64,000 nt of DNA from Polynucleobacter sp. 73C-SIWE (GTDB lineage: Bacteria; Pseudomonadota; Gammaproteobacteria; Burkholderiales; Burkholderiaceae). The stretch lies in NCBI RefSeq assembly GCF_018882465.1, contig NZ_JACVOK010000001.1:1-64000 (forward strand). Reading direction: 5' to 3'. Below, in pieces: positions 27,411 to 37,306 of this stretch; position 1 is the stretch's first letter; every line of letters begins with the position of its first letter. The notes below the pieces were generated by a model. The model made no database searches. It was not told the origin of the DNA and saw only the letters and a list, made by a program, of their open reading frames with translations. The position numbers and the translations under genes are program-made.

Positions 27411-28237
27411 CAGACGAATCCCGCCAATAATGCTGCAATCGGCATAGCTGGAATTAAAGCATCTACCCGATCAAGGACACCGCCATGTCCCGGCAATAAC
27501 TGACTACTGTCTTTCACTCCAGCTAAACGTTTTAACTGAGACTCAAATAGGTCTCCAAAGATACTAAAAGCAGTCAGTACAGTCACCATCAAAAACATTG
27601 GCACCCAGCCAAACCGAATCGCCCAAGCACCAAACAGGGTAGATTCAAAAGGTAAATAGATTACGCAAATTAAGGCGTAGCCATAACAAAGTACTAGACC
27701 GCCAAGAGCGCCTTCAATTGATTTTCCTGGACTGATTTGTATGGCTAATTTATGTTTTCCAAACGCCTTACCAACAAAGTAAGCCCCAATATCTGCCACC
27801 CAAACCAAAGCGATACTAGTCAACAAAAACGTTAAACCTAGCTCACGCAAGAAAACTAATGAAAACCAAGTTGCTGGCAAGAGAATCAATCCAATAACTA
27901 CATAGAAGGGGCGTAACTTTTGCAAAGAAAGGTTCATGCCCCTAGCCAATATAAATGGTGCAATAAGGAACCAAAAGAGAACTGCTAAAAGCAGTAACCC
28001 AAATTGCCAAGAGGCATTTTGCATACCAAGCAAGAGCAAAATAATAGCCAGGCAGAACAATGCATAGAGCCACGCTGCCCGAGCTGACTGTGGCGTCAAC
28101 AAGCGACCCCACTCCCAAGCAGCCGCTAATAAAGCCACCAAGAAGAAAGCGCCGATGTATACCGCGGGCAACAAGAATAAGGTTGGCAAAAATACTGCCA
28201 ACAAAACAAGGGCAGTAATGATTCTGGTTTTCAACAT
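27410..28237 (-). CDS. cdsA: Phosphatidate cytidylyltransferase
   Basis: CdsA makes CDP-diacylglycerol for phospholipid synthesis. The 275-residue inner-membrane protein has about seven to eight helices and the family signature near the C-terminus, SQLKRLAGVKDSSQLLPGHG followed by GVLDRVD. It lies between uppS and dxr in the usual order. Confidence 0.95.
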   Translation of the reverse strand: MLKTRIITALVLLAVFLPTLFLLPAVYIGAFFLVALLAAAWEWGRLLTPQSARAAWLYALFCLAIILLLLGMQNASWQFGLLLLAVLFWFLIAPFILARGMNLSLQKLRPFYVVIGLILLPATWFSLVFLRELGLTFLLTSIALVWVADIGAYFVGKAFGKHKLAIQISPGKSIEGALGGLVLCYGYALICVIYLPFESTLFGAWAIRFGWVPMFLMVTVLTAFSIFGDLFESQLKRLAGVKDSSQLLPGHGGVLDRVDALIPAMPIAALLAGFV

Positions 28238-28255
28238 TTTAGATAGCTTGAGTAA

Positions 28256-29029
28256 TTAAACCGGATCGCATAGGACTTGCGATGCAAGTTGAGCGCTAGT
28301 ACGCCCAAAACGACGCTCACGCTGACCAAACCAATCAAATGCTTTATGAAGTTCAGCCTCATCAAAGTCTGGCCACAAAACGTCCGTGAAATATAACTCT
28401 GTATAGGCTAATTGCCACAATAAGAAATTACTAATACGCTGCTCACCACCAGTACGAATAAATAAATCTGGCTCTGGAGCATAAGCCATCGAAAGATGAG
28501 GCTGTAGTAGATCCTCACTGACATCCTGAGGCTTTAAGTTCGGGTTAGCAGCCAAGCACTTACTCATTGCTTGCAGAATATCCCAGCGACCACCGTAGTT
28601 TGCTGCAATGGTCAGAGTCAGCGCGTTGCAGCCCGCAGTCTTTTCTTCAGAGAACCGCACCATCTCCTGAATAGCACCATCGAAACGACTTAAATCCCCA
28701 ATCAAACGTAAGCGGATATCGTTTTCAGCAAGACGGGAAACTTCACCCTTAAGCGATTTAAGAAACAACTTCATCAGAAAGCCCACTTCTTCAGGTGGAC
28801 GACGCCAGTTCTCTGAACTAAATGCAAATACTGTTAAGTATTCAACACCAATTCGACGACATTCTTGAACAATTTTGCGCACAGACCCCAAACCTTCAGA
28901 GTGACCCGCGACTCGGGGCATCATACGTTTACTAGCCCAGCGACCATTACCATCCATGATGATCGCCACGTGGCGAGGAATGGCGCTTACCTCTGGAATA
29001 TCCTTGGTTGAGCTAAGGTGCTGGGTCAT
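28256..29029 (-). CDS. uppS: Undecaprenyl diphosphate synthase
   Basis: UppS extends farnesyl diphosphate with eight isoprene units to the C55 carrier used for cell-wall and O-antigen synthesis. The 257-residue sequence has [13 protein letters not shown] with the catalytic Asp26, [11 protein letters not shown] and the C-terminal [17 protein letters not shown] and [12 protein letters not shown]. Twenty-five bases follow frr. Confidence 0.96.
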   Translation of the reverse strand: MTQHLSSTKDIPEVSAIPRHVAIIMDGNGRWASKRMMPRVAGHSEGLGSVRKIVQECRRIGVEYLTVFAFSSENWRRPPEEVGFLMKLFLKSLKGEVSRLAENDIRLRLIGDLSRFDGAIQEMVRFSEEKTAGCNALTLTIAANYGGRWDILQAMSKCLAANPNLKPQDVSEDLLQPHLSMAYAPEPDLFIRTGGEQRISNFLLWQLAYTELYFTDVLWPDFDEAELHKAFDWFGQRERRFGRTSAQLASQVLCDPV

Positions 29030-29054
29030 AAGAAGTAAAAATTCAATCGGGTCC

Positions 29055-29615
29055 TTAAACCGTCATGATCTCTTTTTCTTTTTCAGAGATGATCTTATCG
29101 ATATCGACAACTGCTTTGTCTGTCATCTTCTGAATATCATCAGTCGCACGACGCTCATCATCCTCGGAAATTTCTTTATCCTTAGTGAGGCGCTTTAAAT
29201 GCTCATTAGCATCACGGCGCAAATTGCGCACCGCAATCTTGGCATCTTCACCTTCGCTCTTCACCACTTTGGTAAGTTCACGACGACGCTCTTCAGTCAA
29301 AGCAGGCATTGGTACGCGGATCACGGTACCTTGTGATGCTGGATTTAAACCCAAATCAGAATCGCGAATTGCTTTTTCGACCGCAGCAACCATTGTTTTT
29401 TCAAATGGCTGAACATTGATAGTACGCGCATCGGCCAAACCCAGGCTAGCAACTTGGCTCAAAGGAGTTGGATTGCCGTAGTACTCCACCTGAATGTGCT
29501 CCAAAATTCCGGGATTAGCACGTCCCGAGCGAATCTTTGCCAAACTACTCTTCAAAGACTCAAGAGACTTTTGCATCTTTTGATCGGTTGTGGATTTAAT
29601 TTCTGCTGCAGACAT
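29055..29615 (-). CDS. frr: Ribosome recycling factor
   Basis: RRF, with EF-G, splits the post-termination ribosome. The 186-residue protein has the typical three-helix bundle with the [22 protein letters not shown] and [15 protein letters not shown] segments and the C-terminal [22 protein letters not shown]. The start ATG at 29615 is preceded by GGAGG. It follows pyrH by 11 bases. Confidence 0.97.
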   Translation of the reverse strand: MSAAEIKSTTDQKMQKSLESLKSSLAKIRSGRANPGILEHIQVEYYGNPTPLSQVASLGLADARTINVQPFEKTMVAAVEKAIRDSDLGLNPASQGTVIRVPMPALTEERRRELTKVVKSEGEDAKIAVRNLRRDANEHLKRLTKDKEISEDDERRATDDIQKMTDKAVVDIDKIISEKEKEIMTV

Positions 29616-29626
29616 CAGACCTCCTA

Positions 29627-30337
29627 TTAAACGTGTACCAAAGTACCCTCAGATTCACCTTGCACTACGCGCATGAGTGCGCCTGGCTTCAGAATCGAAA
29701 ACACTTTGATTGGTAATTTACGATCACGACACAATGCAAATGCAGTTGCATCCATCACTTGTAAGTTTTTGATGATTGCTTCATCAAAAGTAATAGTCTT
29801 GTAAAGCGTAGCAGTTGGATCTTTGACTGGATCAGCGCTATAGATGCCATCAACCTTGGTGGCTTTGAGCATCACATCAACACCCATCTCAGCACCACGC
29901 AAAGCAGCTGCAGTATCAGTAGTAAAGAATGGGTTACCTGTACCAGCAGCAAAAATGACGACCTTACCCTCGCTCATTGCACGAATAGCACGCGGACGAA
30001 TATAGGGTTCAACCACTTGATCCATGCGGAGCGCAGATTGCACCCGTGCCTCAACTCCTTTTTGACGCAATGCATCTTGTAAAGCAAGAGAGTTCATCAT
30101 AGTTGCCAACATACCCATGTAGTCTGCAGTAGCACGATCCATGCCTGCAGCGCCTCCAGCAACTCCACGGAAGATATTTCCGCCACCAATCACGATTGCC
30201 AATTCCACACCGCTACTGACTACCTGAGCAATTTCCGAAACCATGGAATCAATTGTGACTGGATTGATGCCAAAAGCATCATCCCCCATCAGGGCTTCAC
30301 CAGATAATTTGAGGAGGACACGTTTGTAGGCTGGCAT
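29627..30337 (-). CDS. pyrH: UMP kinase
   Basis: PyrH phosphorylates UMP to UDP and is the bacterial-type amino acid kinase fold. The 236-residue sequence has [40 protein letters not shown] and [14 protein letters not shown] ([10 protein letters not shown]). GAGGAG lies before the ATG. It is separated from tsf by a terminator and 187 bases, so it may start its own transcript. Confidence 0.97.
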   Translation of the reverse strand: MPAYKRVLLKLSGEALMGDDAFGINPVTIDSMVSEIAQVVSSGVELAIVIGGGNIFRGVAGGAAGMDRATADYMGMLATMMNSLALQDALRQKGVEARVQSALRMDQVVEPYIRPRAIRAMSEGKVVIFAAGTGNPFFTTDTAAALRGAEMGVDVMLKATKVDGIYSADPVKDPTATLYKTITFDEAIIKNLQVMDATAFALCRDRKLPIKVFSILKPGALMRVVQGESEGTLVHV

Positions 30338-30446
30338 GTTTTTATTTTTCCGTAATTTGCCAAGTAATTTGCTTACTTAGCTTATTGATCTTTAAGCACT
30401 TTTTAATATCTCCGCCAAATTATAAAGGGCTTGGGAAAGATCAAAC

Positions 30447-30482
30447 AAAAGGGCATAGAAACTCAGGTTTCTATGCCCTTTT
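30447..30482 (-). terminator. Terminator after tsf
   Basis: AAAAGGGCATAGAAAC pairs with GTTTCTATGCCCTTTT around a 4-base loop, giving a 16-bp stem followed on the minus strand by TTTTGTTT. It lies about 45 bases past the tsf stop and ends most rpsB-tsf mRNA. Confidence 0.9.
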
Positions 30483-30524
30483 GGGGTAATACAGACCATC
30501 TGGGGAGAACCCCAAAACAGATAA

Positions 30525-31409
30525 TTAAGCAGTAGCTTTAGAGGCAGCAGCTACCTGAGCAGCAACTTCAGCCGCAAAGTCGTCTTGACGCTTCTCAATG
30601 CCCTCGCCTACAACAAACATAGTGAAGCCCTTGATTGTTGTATTTGCAGCCTTGAGCATTTGCTCAACAGTTTGCTTATCATTCTTCACGAAAGTTTGGT
30701 TCAATAAAGAAACCTCTTTGAGGTATTTTTGAATTGAGCCTTCAACCATCTTTTCAACGATCTCTGGTGGTTTGCCAGATTCAGCAGCTTTTTGAACAGC
30801 AACGCTGCGCTCAATCGCAATAGATTCAGCAGGAACATCGGCTGTAGATAGAGCCACTGGCTTCATCGCAGCAATATGCATTGCCACGTCTTTAGCGGCA
30901 GTCTCATCACCTTCGAACTCAACCATCACACCAATGCGTGTGCCATGCAGATAGGAAACCAACTTACTACTACCAGCAAAACGCTTAAAGCGACGCGGCA
31001 TGATGTTCTCGCCGATCTTACCGATCAATGCGCTACGAACTTCATCAACAGTTTGACCATTCATTGGCAATGCCAACAAAGCAGCGACGTCAGCAGGATT
31101 CTTTTCAGCAACCAACTTAACGCACTCGTTTGTAAACGCCAAGAAGTCATCGTTCTTAGAAACGAAGTCAGTCTCGCAGTTCACTTCAAGCAAAGCACCA
31201 GTAGTGCCATTGATAGATGAGGCAACGATACCTTCAGCAGTTACACGAGAAGCGGCTTTACCAGCCTTACTACCAAGCTTTACACGCAGAATTTCTTCTG
31301 CACGTGCCATATCACCATCAGCCTCGGTCAATGCTTTTTTGCACTCCATCATTGGAGCATCAGTTTTGGCGCGTAACTCGCCAACCATTGCAGCGGTAAT
31401 AGCGGCCAT
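30525..31409 (-). CDS. tsf: Elongation factor Ts
   Basis: EF-Ts exchanges GDP for GTP on EF-Tu. The 294-residue protein has the N-terminal UBA-like domain ([27 protein letters not shown]) and the core motif [15 protein letters not shown]. Its ATG shares one base with the rpsB stop (TAATG), tighter than the spaced arrangement in Escherichia coli, which implies strong translational coupling. Confidence 0.97.
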   Translation of the reverse strand: MAAITAAMVGELRAKTDAPMMECKKALTEADGDMARAEEILRVKLGSKAGKAASRVTAEGIVASSINGTTGALLEVNCETDFVSKNDDFLAFTNECVKLVAEKNPADVAALLALPMNGQTVDEVRSALIGKIGENIMPRRFKRFAGSSKLVSYLHGTRIGVMVEFEGDETAAKDVAMHIAAMKPVALSTADVPAESIAIERSVAVQKAAESGKPPEIVEKMVEGSIQKYLKEVSLLNQTFVKNDKQTVEQMLKAANTTIKGFTMFVVGEGIEKRQDDFAAEVAAQVAAASKATA

Positions 31410-32158
31410 TATTCAGCCTTCCCTTCTTCAACAAACTCTTCTTCGCCTTCTTTAACAGCAGTCAAGATTTCTTGAACAGAGTTTGCTTTGCCTTCGAGGA
31501 TTGCATCAGCAATACCACGTGCATAGAGGGTTACAGCTTTGCTAGAGTCATCGTTACCAGGGATGATGTAATCAACACCTTCTGGTGAGTGGTTGGTATC
31601 TACAACGGCGATTACTGGAATACCGAGCTTGTTAGCTTCAGTAATAGCAATCTTGTGATATCCAACGTCCACTACGAAAATCGCATCAGGAACGCCATTC
31701 AAATCTTTAATACCGCCAAGTGCTTTTTGCAATTTGTCGAGATCACGGTCATTAGTCAAAGCCTCTTTCTTAGAAAGCTTTTCCCAGTCGCCAGCTTCTT
31801 TAGCAACTTCCATATCCTTCAAGCGCTTGAGGGAACCTTTAACAGTTTTGAAGTTGGTGAGCGTGCCACCCAACCAACGGCTGTCGATGTAAGGCATACC
31901 AGCACGAGTTGCCTCTTCAGCAATGATCTCGCGTGATTGACGCTTAGTACCAACAAATAAAATCGTGCCGCGATTAGCAGCAACTTGTTTTGCAAATTTC
32001 AGGGAGTCCTGAAACATTGGCAATGTTTTTTCCAAGTTGATGATGTGGATCTTATTACGATGACCGAAAATAAATGGGGCCATCTTTGGGGACCAGAAGC
32101 GTGTTTGGTGACCAAAATGGCAACCGGCTTCCAGCATCTGACGCATAGTTACTGACAT
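31409..32158 (-). CDS. rpsB: 30S ribosomal protein S2
   Basis: S2 is a late-binding small-subunit protein. The 249-residue sequence begins [20 protein letters not shown] and has [32 protein letters not shown] and the acidic C-terminus [12 protein letters not shown] strong AGGAG ribosome binding site lies five bases before the ATG, and the leader can fold into a hairpin plus pseudoknot next to it (see 32164-32231). The promoter is likely near 32268. Confidence 0.98.
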   Translation of the reverse strand: MSVTMRQMLEAGCHFGHQTRFWSPKMAPFIFGHRNKIHIINLEKTLPMFQDSLKFAKQVAANRGTILFVGTKRQSREIIAEEATRAGMPYIDSRWLGGTLTNFKTVKGSLKRLKDMEVAKEAGDWEKLSKKEALTNDRDLDKLQKALGGIKDLNGVPDAIFVVDVGYHKIAITEANKLGIPVIAVVDTNHSPEGVDYIIPGNDDSSKAVTLYARGIADAILEGKANSVQEILTAVKEGEEEFVEEGKAE

Positions 32159-32163
32159 AACTT

Positions 32164-32231
32164 CTCCTGAGGGTTGGTTCTAAAGTTGAGTCCTAGCTGC
32201 GCTAAAAAACGCCACCCTGGAAGGCTCAACT
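32164..32231 (-). promoter_or_regulatory. Structured rpsB leader, possible S2 autoregulatory element
   Basis: On the minus strand AGTTGAGCC (32231-32223) pairs with GGACTCAACT (32193-32184), a 9-bp stem with one bulged base. The loop carries AGGGTGG (32218-32212), which can pair with CCAACCCT (32177-32170) downstream of the stem, with one bulged A, giving a pseudoknot that ends one base before AGGAG (32168-32164). This could expose or hide the ribosome binding site. S2 autocontrol through the rpsB leader is known in gammaproteobacteria; here it is inferred from the fold only. Confidence 0.5.
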
Positions 32232-32267
32232 CGCGATTTCAAGTCCAAAATAGACCTGAGACCAAAA

Positions 32268-32273
32268 TTATAG
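32268..32273 (-). promoter_or_regulatory. Candidate -10 box for rpsB-tsf
   Basis: A perfect TATAAT lies on the minus strand about 110 bases before the rpsB ATG. No good -35 box stands at the right distance, so this is tentative. It would start a leader of about 100 bases that includes the structured element. Confidence 0.35.
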
Positions 32274-32302
32274 CTTAAATATCAATGCTCTAGCTAGCCT
32301 AA

Positions 32303-32321
32303 CCCCAGATTCAACCTGGGG
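32303..32321. repeat. Short GC-rich hairpin between rpsB and map
   Basis: CCCCAG (32303-32308) and CTGGGG (32316-32321) pair around a 7-base loop in the 269-bp divergent region between rpsB and map. It lies upstream of both genes and has no T-run. Its purpose is unclear; the rest of the region shows nothing besides the rpsB leader and -10 box. Confidence 0.4.
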
Positions 32322-32427
32322 TAACGGGCCTTAAAATGCCCCTGGGGACCCTTCAAAGGCAGTAATTGCCTAAATTTTAAGCAGTCATCCTCACCCCAAA
32401 ACTGCCCAAGTCGTTGATAATCAAGGC

Positions 32428-33264
32428 ATGAATAGTGTATTTACCGCAGAAAAAGACATCCTGGGGATGCGAGAAGCTGGCCGCTTAGCCAGTGAAGTTT
32501 TAGATCATGTGGCACCCCACGTCAAACCTGGAGTCACCACTGGCGAATTAGACCGCATTTGCCACGAATACATGCGTGATGTTCAAAAGACTATTCCGGC
32601 ACCACTCAACTATCAGCCCCCAGGCTACCCCCCATTCCCCGCATCAATTTGTACCTCTGTAAATGATGTGATCTGCCATGGTATTCCTGGTGACAAAGTT
32701 TTAAAAACTGGTGATGTAGTGAATTTAGATATCACAGTGATTACTCCCGATGGCTACTACGGCGATACAAGTCGCATGTTTATGGTGGGTGAAGTTTCGG
32801 TCATGGCAAAACGTCTTACCCAAATCACTTTTGAATGCATGTGGCTTGGTATTGCTCAGGTCAAACCTGGCGCATCTCTTGGCGATATTGGTCATGTCAT
32901 TCAAACGCATGCTGAAAAAGCAGGCTACTCAGTTGTACGAGAATATTGTGGCCATGGAATAGGAAAAGTATTTCATCAAGACCCACAAATTCTTCACTAC
33001 GGAAAACCTGGCACCGGTGAAAAGCTTGTAGCCGGGATGACTTTCACAATCGAACCCATGATTAATGCTGGTAAGCGAGATATTCGTACGATGCCTGATC
33101 AATGGACTGTAAAAACCAAGGATCGCAGCTTATCTGCTCAGTGGGAGCACACCTTGCTCGTTACGCAAACCGGTGTGGAGGTTTTAACCTGGTCAGAAGG
33201 TAGCAACCCGCCACCTGATTGTGTCCAAGGTCTTTCTTTCAGGCCAGCACTAGCAAGCGCCTAA
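32428..33264 (+). CDS. map: Methionine aminopeptidase, type I
   Basis: Map removes the initiator methionine from new proteins. The 278-residue protein keeps the five metal ligands: aspartates in [20 protein letters not shown], histidine in [14 protein letters not shown], glutamate in TFTIEPMI and in QWEHTLLVT. No SH3-like extension. It is divergent from rpsB and four bases before glnD, the standard rpsB / map-glnD arrangement. Confidence 0.97.
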   Translation: MNSVFTAEKDILGMREAGRLASEVLDHVAPHVKPGVTTGELDRICHEYMRDVQKTIPAPLNYQPPGYPPFPASICTSVNDVICHGIPGDKVLKTGDVVNLDITVITPDGYYGDTSRMFMVGEVSVMAKRLTQITFECMWLGIAQVKPGASLGDIGHVIQTHAEKAGYSVVREYCGHGIGKVFHQDPQILHYGKPGTGEKLVAGMTFTIEPMINAGKRDIRTMPDQWTVKTKDRSLSAQWEHTLLVTQTGVEVLTWSEGSNPPPDCVQGLSFRPALASA

Positions 33265-33268
33265 ATCC

Positions 33269-35869
33269 ATGAGTGATTTGCAGCAAGCGCCAAACAAGAT
33301 CACCGATGCAGCAAGTCTGCGCGCTGCACGAGAAATTGCATACACTGAGTTTAAAAAAACCCAAGCTGTTGGCAAACTCATCAAGCAGTTAAGCAAAGTC
33401 ACAGATCAGCTTCTCATTCAAATCTGGAATGATTGCGGCTTAAATAATAACGCTACTTTAATTGCAGTTGGTGGATACGGTAGAAGCGCATTATTTCCTT
33501 ATTCAGATATTGATATTCTAGTTTTGTTGCCCTCCGAAGAGGACTTAGCACGAGCAGTATCAAAGAAGGTTGAGCAGTATGTTGCCAACTGCTGGGACAC
33601 TGGTCTAGAGATAGCATCTTCGGTAAGAACAGTGGCTGAATGCACCTCAGAGTCAGAGCAAGATATTACGGTACGAACTTCTTTGCTTGAAGCTCGCTTT
33701 TTGTGCGGTAAAAAACAACTCTTTAAAGAATTTGCCAAAGCTTTCGAAGGCGCCATGGATCCTAAGGCCTTCTTCCAAGCTAAATTGGCAGAACAAATAC
33801 AGCGTCACTATAAATATCAGAACACGCCCTATTCGCTGGAGCCTAATTGCAAAGAGAGTCCTGGTGGATTACGTGATCTACAAGTCATTTCCTGGGTCAG
33901 TAAAGCAGCACTACTGGGCAATACTTTTAAGGATCTCAATGAAGCAGGCTTAGTTACCCAACGTGAGTTAACTGAGCTCAACCGTAATCAGCGTTTTCTA
34001 GAGACACTGAGAGCCAACCTTCATCTACTGGCCGGAAGAAGACAAGATGTATTAGTGTTTGATTTGCAAACTGCCTTAGCGAAAACGATGGGTATCGAGC
34101 AAGAATCACCGCGCGAAGCCAGTGAGGCAATCATGCGTCGCTACTACTGGGCTGCTAAAGCTGTGACTCAGTTAAACGACGTACTTTTACAAAACATTGA
34201 AGCACTTCTCTTTCCAAAAGAGTCGAAAACGACGCGCCCTATTCCTGGTGAAGGTAACGAGCATTTTATTGAGCGGCAAGGTGTTTTAGATATTACCGAT
34301 CCCCAGCTTTACCAGAAACATCCCGACCAGATTCTGCGCACCTTCCTGGTGTTTGCCCAAACATCTAACGTCAAGAGTCTTTCAGCAACCATTTTTAGAG
34401 CGCTATATAACGTACGCCAAAAAATGGATAGTAAATGGCGTGCTGACCCTGTAAATAAAGCGCTCTTTATGGAGCTACTCAAGCAGCCAGAAGGCGTAAG
34501 CCGCGCATTTCACCTGATGAATCGCAGCAGCGTCTTGGGTCGCTACCTTCCGGCCTTCAGAAGAATTGTTGGTCAGATGCAGCATGACTTATTTCATGTA
34601 TACACAGTTGATCAACACATCTTGATGGTATTGAGAAATGTGCGTCGCTTCATGGTGGTTGAACATACCCATGAATTTCCATTCTGCAGCAGTCTGATTG
34701 CCCACTTTGAAAAGCCTTGGCTACTAGTCATCGCCGCACTCTTTCATGACATTGCCAAAGGACGTGGCGGAGACCATTCGCAACTTGGTAAAGCAGACAT
34801 GCGAAAGTTTGCCAAAGATCATGGCTTAGATAAGAAAGATACTGAGTTATTGGTATGGTTAGTTGCCGAGCATCTCAATATGAGCCAGACAGCTCAGAAG
34901 CAAGACATTACTGACCCAGATGTGGTTAAAGCATTCGCTAAAAAGGTGGGAGATGAACGCCATCTCACCGCCCTGTACTTATTAACCGTAGCAGATGTCC
35001 GTGGCACGAGTCCTAAGGTCTGGAATGCCTGGAAAGGCAAACTCCTAGAAGACCTCTATCGCGCTACATTACGAGTTTTAGGTGGCGCTAAACCTGACGC
35101 CTCTTCAGAACTCGCGCAGCACCAAGAGGAATCGAAAGCAAAATTACGTCTCTATGGCATTAACGATGAAGCTTATGAGGATTTATGGAGACAGTTAGAT
35201 GTCGCCTTCTTCTTAAGACAGGATTCATCAGACATTGCCTGGTTAACTCGCCATCTCTATAACAAAGCGAATAGCGATCAACCTGTAGTACGTGCAAGAC
35301 TGTCACCAATTGGTGAGGGCTTGCAAGTCGCCGTATACGTTAAAGACCAAGAAGATCTTTTTGCCAGAATTTGCGCCTACTTTGAAAAACATGGATTCTC
35401 AATTTGGGATGCACGTATTCATACCACTCGTCATGGTTACGCTTTAGATACCTTCCAAATCTCAGGAAGTAATTTAGTGGATGAGGGCGGCAGCTATCGC
35501 GACATTATTCAACTAGTGGAATTTGAATTAAGCGCTGCTTTAACGAATGCCGATCCATTACCCAACCCAAGTATGGGTCGCCTATCGAGACAGTCGCGCA
35601 TCTTTCCGATCCAGCCACGTGTCCATATGGTTCCTGATGAACGCGGCCAATATTACACACTCGCACTATCTGCTAGCGATCGCACAGGCCTCCTCTACAC
35701 CATCTCAAGAGTGCTAGCGAAACATCAAGTATCGATCCATACCGCACGAATCAATACACTGGGTGAGCGAGTGGAAGATGTATTGCTGCTTGATGCAGCG
35801 AACCTAGGTAAGAATCCAAAACTACAGATCCAGCTAGAAACGGAGTTGCTTGAAGCCTTAGGAACCTAG
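33269..35869 (+). CDS. glnD: PII uridylyltransferase / uridylyl-removing enzyme
   Basis: GlnD senses glutamine and adds or removes UMP on PII proteins, and so sets nitrogen control through NtrB/NtrC. The 866-residue protein has the nucleotidyltransferase motif [20 protein letters not shown], the linker domain, an HD domain ([14 protein letters not shown]) for UMP removal and two C-terminal ACT domains (about 705-866). Its 3' end overlaps the convergent NUDIX gene by 12 bases. Its presence supports a full Ntr system in this organism, relevant to the NtrC-like site at 9533. Confidence 0.96.
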   Translation: MSDLQQAPNKITDAASLRAAREIAYTEFKKTQAVGKLIKQLSKVTDQLLIQIWNDCGLNNNATLIAVGGYGRSALFPYSDIDILVLLPSEEDLARAVSKKVEQYVANCWDTGLEIASSVRTVAECTSESEQDITVRTSLLEARFLCGKKQLFKEFAKAFEGAMDPKAFFQAKLAEQIQRHYKYQNTPYSLEPNCKESPGGLRDLQVISWVSKAALLGNTFKDLNEAGLVTQRELTELNRNQRFLETLRANLHLLAGRRQDVLVFDLQTALAKTMGIEQESPREASEAIMRRYYWAAKAVTQLNDVLLQNIEALLFPKESKTTRPIPGEGNEHFIERQGVLDITDPQLYQKHPDQILRTFLVFAQTSNVKSLSATIFRALYNVRQKMDSKWRADPVNKALFMELLKQPEGVSRAFHLMNRSSVLGRYLPAFRRIVGQMQHDLFHVYTVDQHILMVLRNVRRFMVVEHTHEFPFCSSLIAHFEKPWLLVIAALFHDIAKGRGGDHSQLGKADMRKFAKDHGLDKKDTELLVWLVAEHLNMSQTAQKQDITDPDVVKAFAKKVGDERHLTALYLLTVADVRGTSPKVWNAWKGKLLEDLYRATLRVLGGAKPDASSELAQHQEESKAKLRLYGINDEAYEDLWRQLDVAFFLRQDSSDIAWLTRHLYNKANSDQPVVRARLSPIGEGLQVAVYVKDQEDLFARICAYFEKHGFSIWDARIHTTRHGYALDTFQISGSNLVDEGGSYRDIIQLVEFELSAALTNADPLPNPSMGRLSRQSRIFPIQPRVHMVPDERGQYYTLALSASDRTGLLYTISRVLAKHQVSIHTARINTLGERVEDVLLLDAANLGKNPKLQIQLETELLEALGT

Positions 35870-36322
35870 CTTAACCAAGGCCCTTCGAATGCGGGCGCTT
35901 TGCACTTGTTCAAAAGAAAACCAATCGAAAGCAATATCCTCTGGAGATTTCTCCTCTCCAATGAGCTTTAGGCGATAAAGGAGGTCTATATGTAAATGAG
36001 CATCTTCGCCCTTCTGGGGATTGGCAGGGATTTCATGAATATCGATATCTAACGGATCAAGGCCGCTCGAGTCCAAAAGGCACCTAAAACCAGTTTCTTC
36101 ATATACCTCGCGAATAGCTGCCTCAAAAGGTGACTCACCTTCATCAATGTGGCCGCCAGGTTGAAACCAGGATTTGATATGGGGATGGAAGATGAGTAAA
36201 ACTTTGTCATCTTTAATAACTAAACCGCTTGCAGTAATGTGGCCGACTTGATTGGATCGAGAGTAAGGATTACCAGATTGCATAATCAACTGTAAAGCGG
36301 AACTGATATTTTGATTGCCCAT
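35858..36322 (-). CDS. NUDIX hydrolase
   Basis: The 154-residue protein has a complete Nudix box, [20 protein letters not shown] followed by TGF (about residues 57-79), so it should hydrolyse a nucleoside diphosphate linked to some other group. The substrate cannot be told from sequence. A segment [13 protein letters not shown] just before the box is typical of the MutT-like subgroup in betaproteobacteria. It is convergent with glnD, with 12 bases shared between the two coding ends. Confidence 0.88.
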   Translation of the reverse strand: MGNQNISSALQLIMQSGNPYSRSNQVGHITASGLVIKDDKVLLIFHPHIKSWFQPGGHIDEGESPFEAAIREVYEETGFRCLLDSSGLDPLDIDIHEIPANPQKGEDAHLHIDLLYRLKLIGEEKSPEDIAFDWFSFEQVQSARIRRALVKLGS

Positions 36323-36413
36323 AATTTCTTAACCCAAAAAATATGAGCTTATCGAGCATACTGAAAAAGGAATACCTGAAACTATTGTAAGAAGTGGATT
36401 ACACCGCTCCTTA

Positions 36414-36435
36414 CTGCAGGCAAAGTTGCCTGCAG
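36414..36435. repeat. Perfect palindromic hairpin downstream of hyi
   Basis: CTGCAGGCA (36414-36422) pairs with TGCCTGCAG (36427-36435) around a 4-base loop. It stands 43 bases past the hyi stop and may end or protect that mRNA, although no T-run follows. Confidence 0.5.
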
Positions 36436-36477
36436 ACATTCAGACTAAAAACCTTACAGGAAAGTCCTAAGACTTAG

Positions 36478-37281
36478 TTATATGAACGCCATCTCTTGAT
36501 GAGACTGCTCATACTTCCCCATCCAAGCTAGGCCTGCAGCAGTGTTCTTGAGAGGCTTGTATTCACAACCAATCCATCCCTGGTAGCCGATCTTATCCAA
36601 GAATCCAAATAGGAAGTCATAGTTAATTTCGCCAGTACCTGGCTCGTTACGTCCAGGATTGTCTGCTAACTGAATATGTCCAATTCTGGACAAGTATTTT
36701 TGCATGGTGTTTGCTAACTCACCTTCCATGCGCTGTGCGTGGTAGATGTCGTATTGCAAGTAAAGATTATCTGCACCTACTTCATCCATGATTTCAATTG
36801 CTTGCTGGGTTCTGGATAAATAGAATCCAGGAATATCGTAAGTATTAATAGGCTCAATTAATAGATTCAGATGGGCTTTTTTTAACTTTTCTGCTGCATA
36901 CCTTAAATTACCGACAAAAGTGTCGCGCAGTGTTTGAGCGTCAACGCCAGCAGGCGCCTTACCTGCCAAACAATTTAACTGACCAACATTTAAAAAGGTA
37001 GCGTATTCAATAGCCTTATCTACCCCAGCACGAAACTCTGGTACGCGGTCAGGATGACATGCAATACCTCTCTCACCCGCATCCCAATCGCCAGCTGGCA
37101 AATTATGCAAAACCAACTTCAGTGCATAAGTATCTAAGCAAGACTTAATTTCTTCCTTGGAGAATCCATAAGGGAATAAAAACTCGACAGCCTTAAAGCC
37201 ACCAACCCGAGCAAGCGCAAAACGGTTTAAGAATGCATCCTCCGTAAAGAGCATGCTGAGGTTAGCTGAGAAACGAGGCAT
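36478..37281 (-). CDS. hyi: Hydroxypyruvate isomerase
   Basis: Hyi interconverts hydroxypyruvate and tartronate semialdehyde. The 267-residue protein is an AP endonuclease-2-like TIM barrel (MPRFSANLSMLFTEDAFLNR, GFKAVEFLFPYGF at the start) with likely metal ligands in LLIEPINTYDIPGF, LQYDIYHAQRMEGEL and GWIGCEYKPL. It follows gcl by 25 bases on the same strand, the classic gcl-hyi pair of glyoxylate use. The usual third gene, tartronate semialdehyde reductase (glxR/garR), is not adjacent. Confidence 0.92.
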   Translation of the reverse strand: MPRFSANLSMLFTEDAFLNRFALARVGGFKAVEFLFPYGFSKEEIKSCLDTYALKLVLHNLPAGDWDAGERGIACHPDRVPEFRAGVDKAIEYATFLNVGQLNCLAGKAPAGVDAQTLRDTFVGNLRYAAEKLKKAHLNLLIEPINTYDIPGFYLSRTQQAIEIMDEVGADNLYLQYDIYHAQRMEGELANTMQKYLSRIGHIQLADNPGRNEPGTGEINYDFLFGFLDKIGYQGWIGCEYKPLKNTAAGLAWMGKYEQSHQEMAFI

Positions 37282-37306
37282 TCAATATTCCCTATTTATG
37301 GATCAA

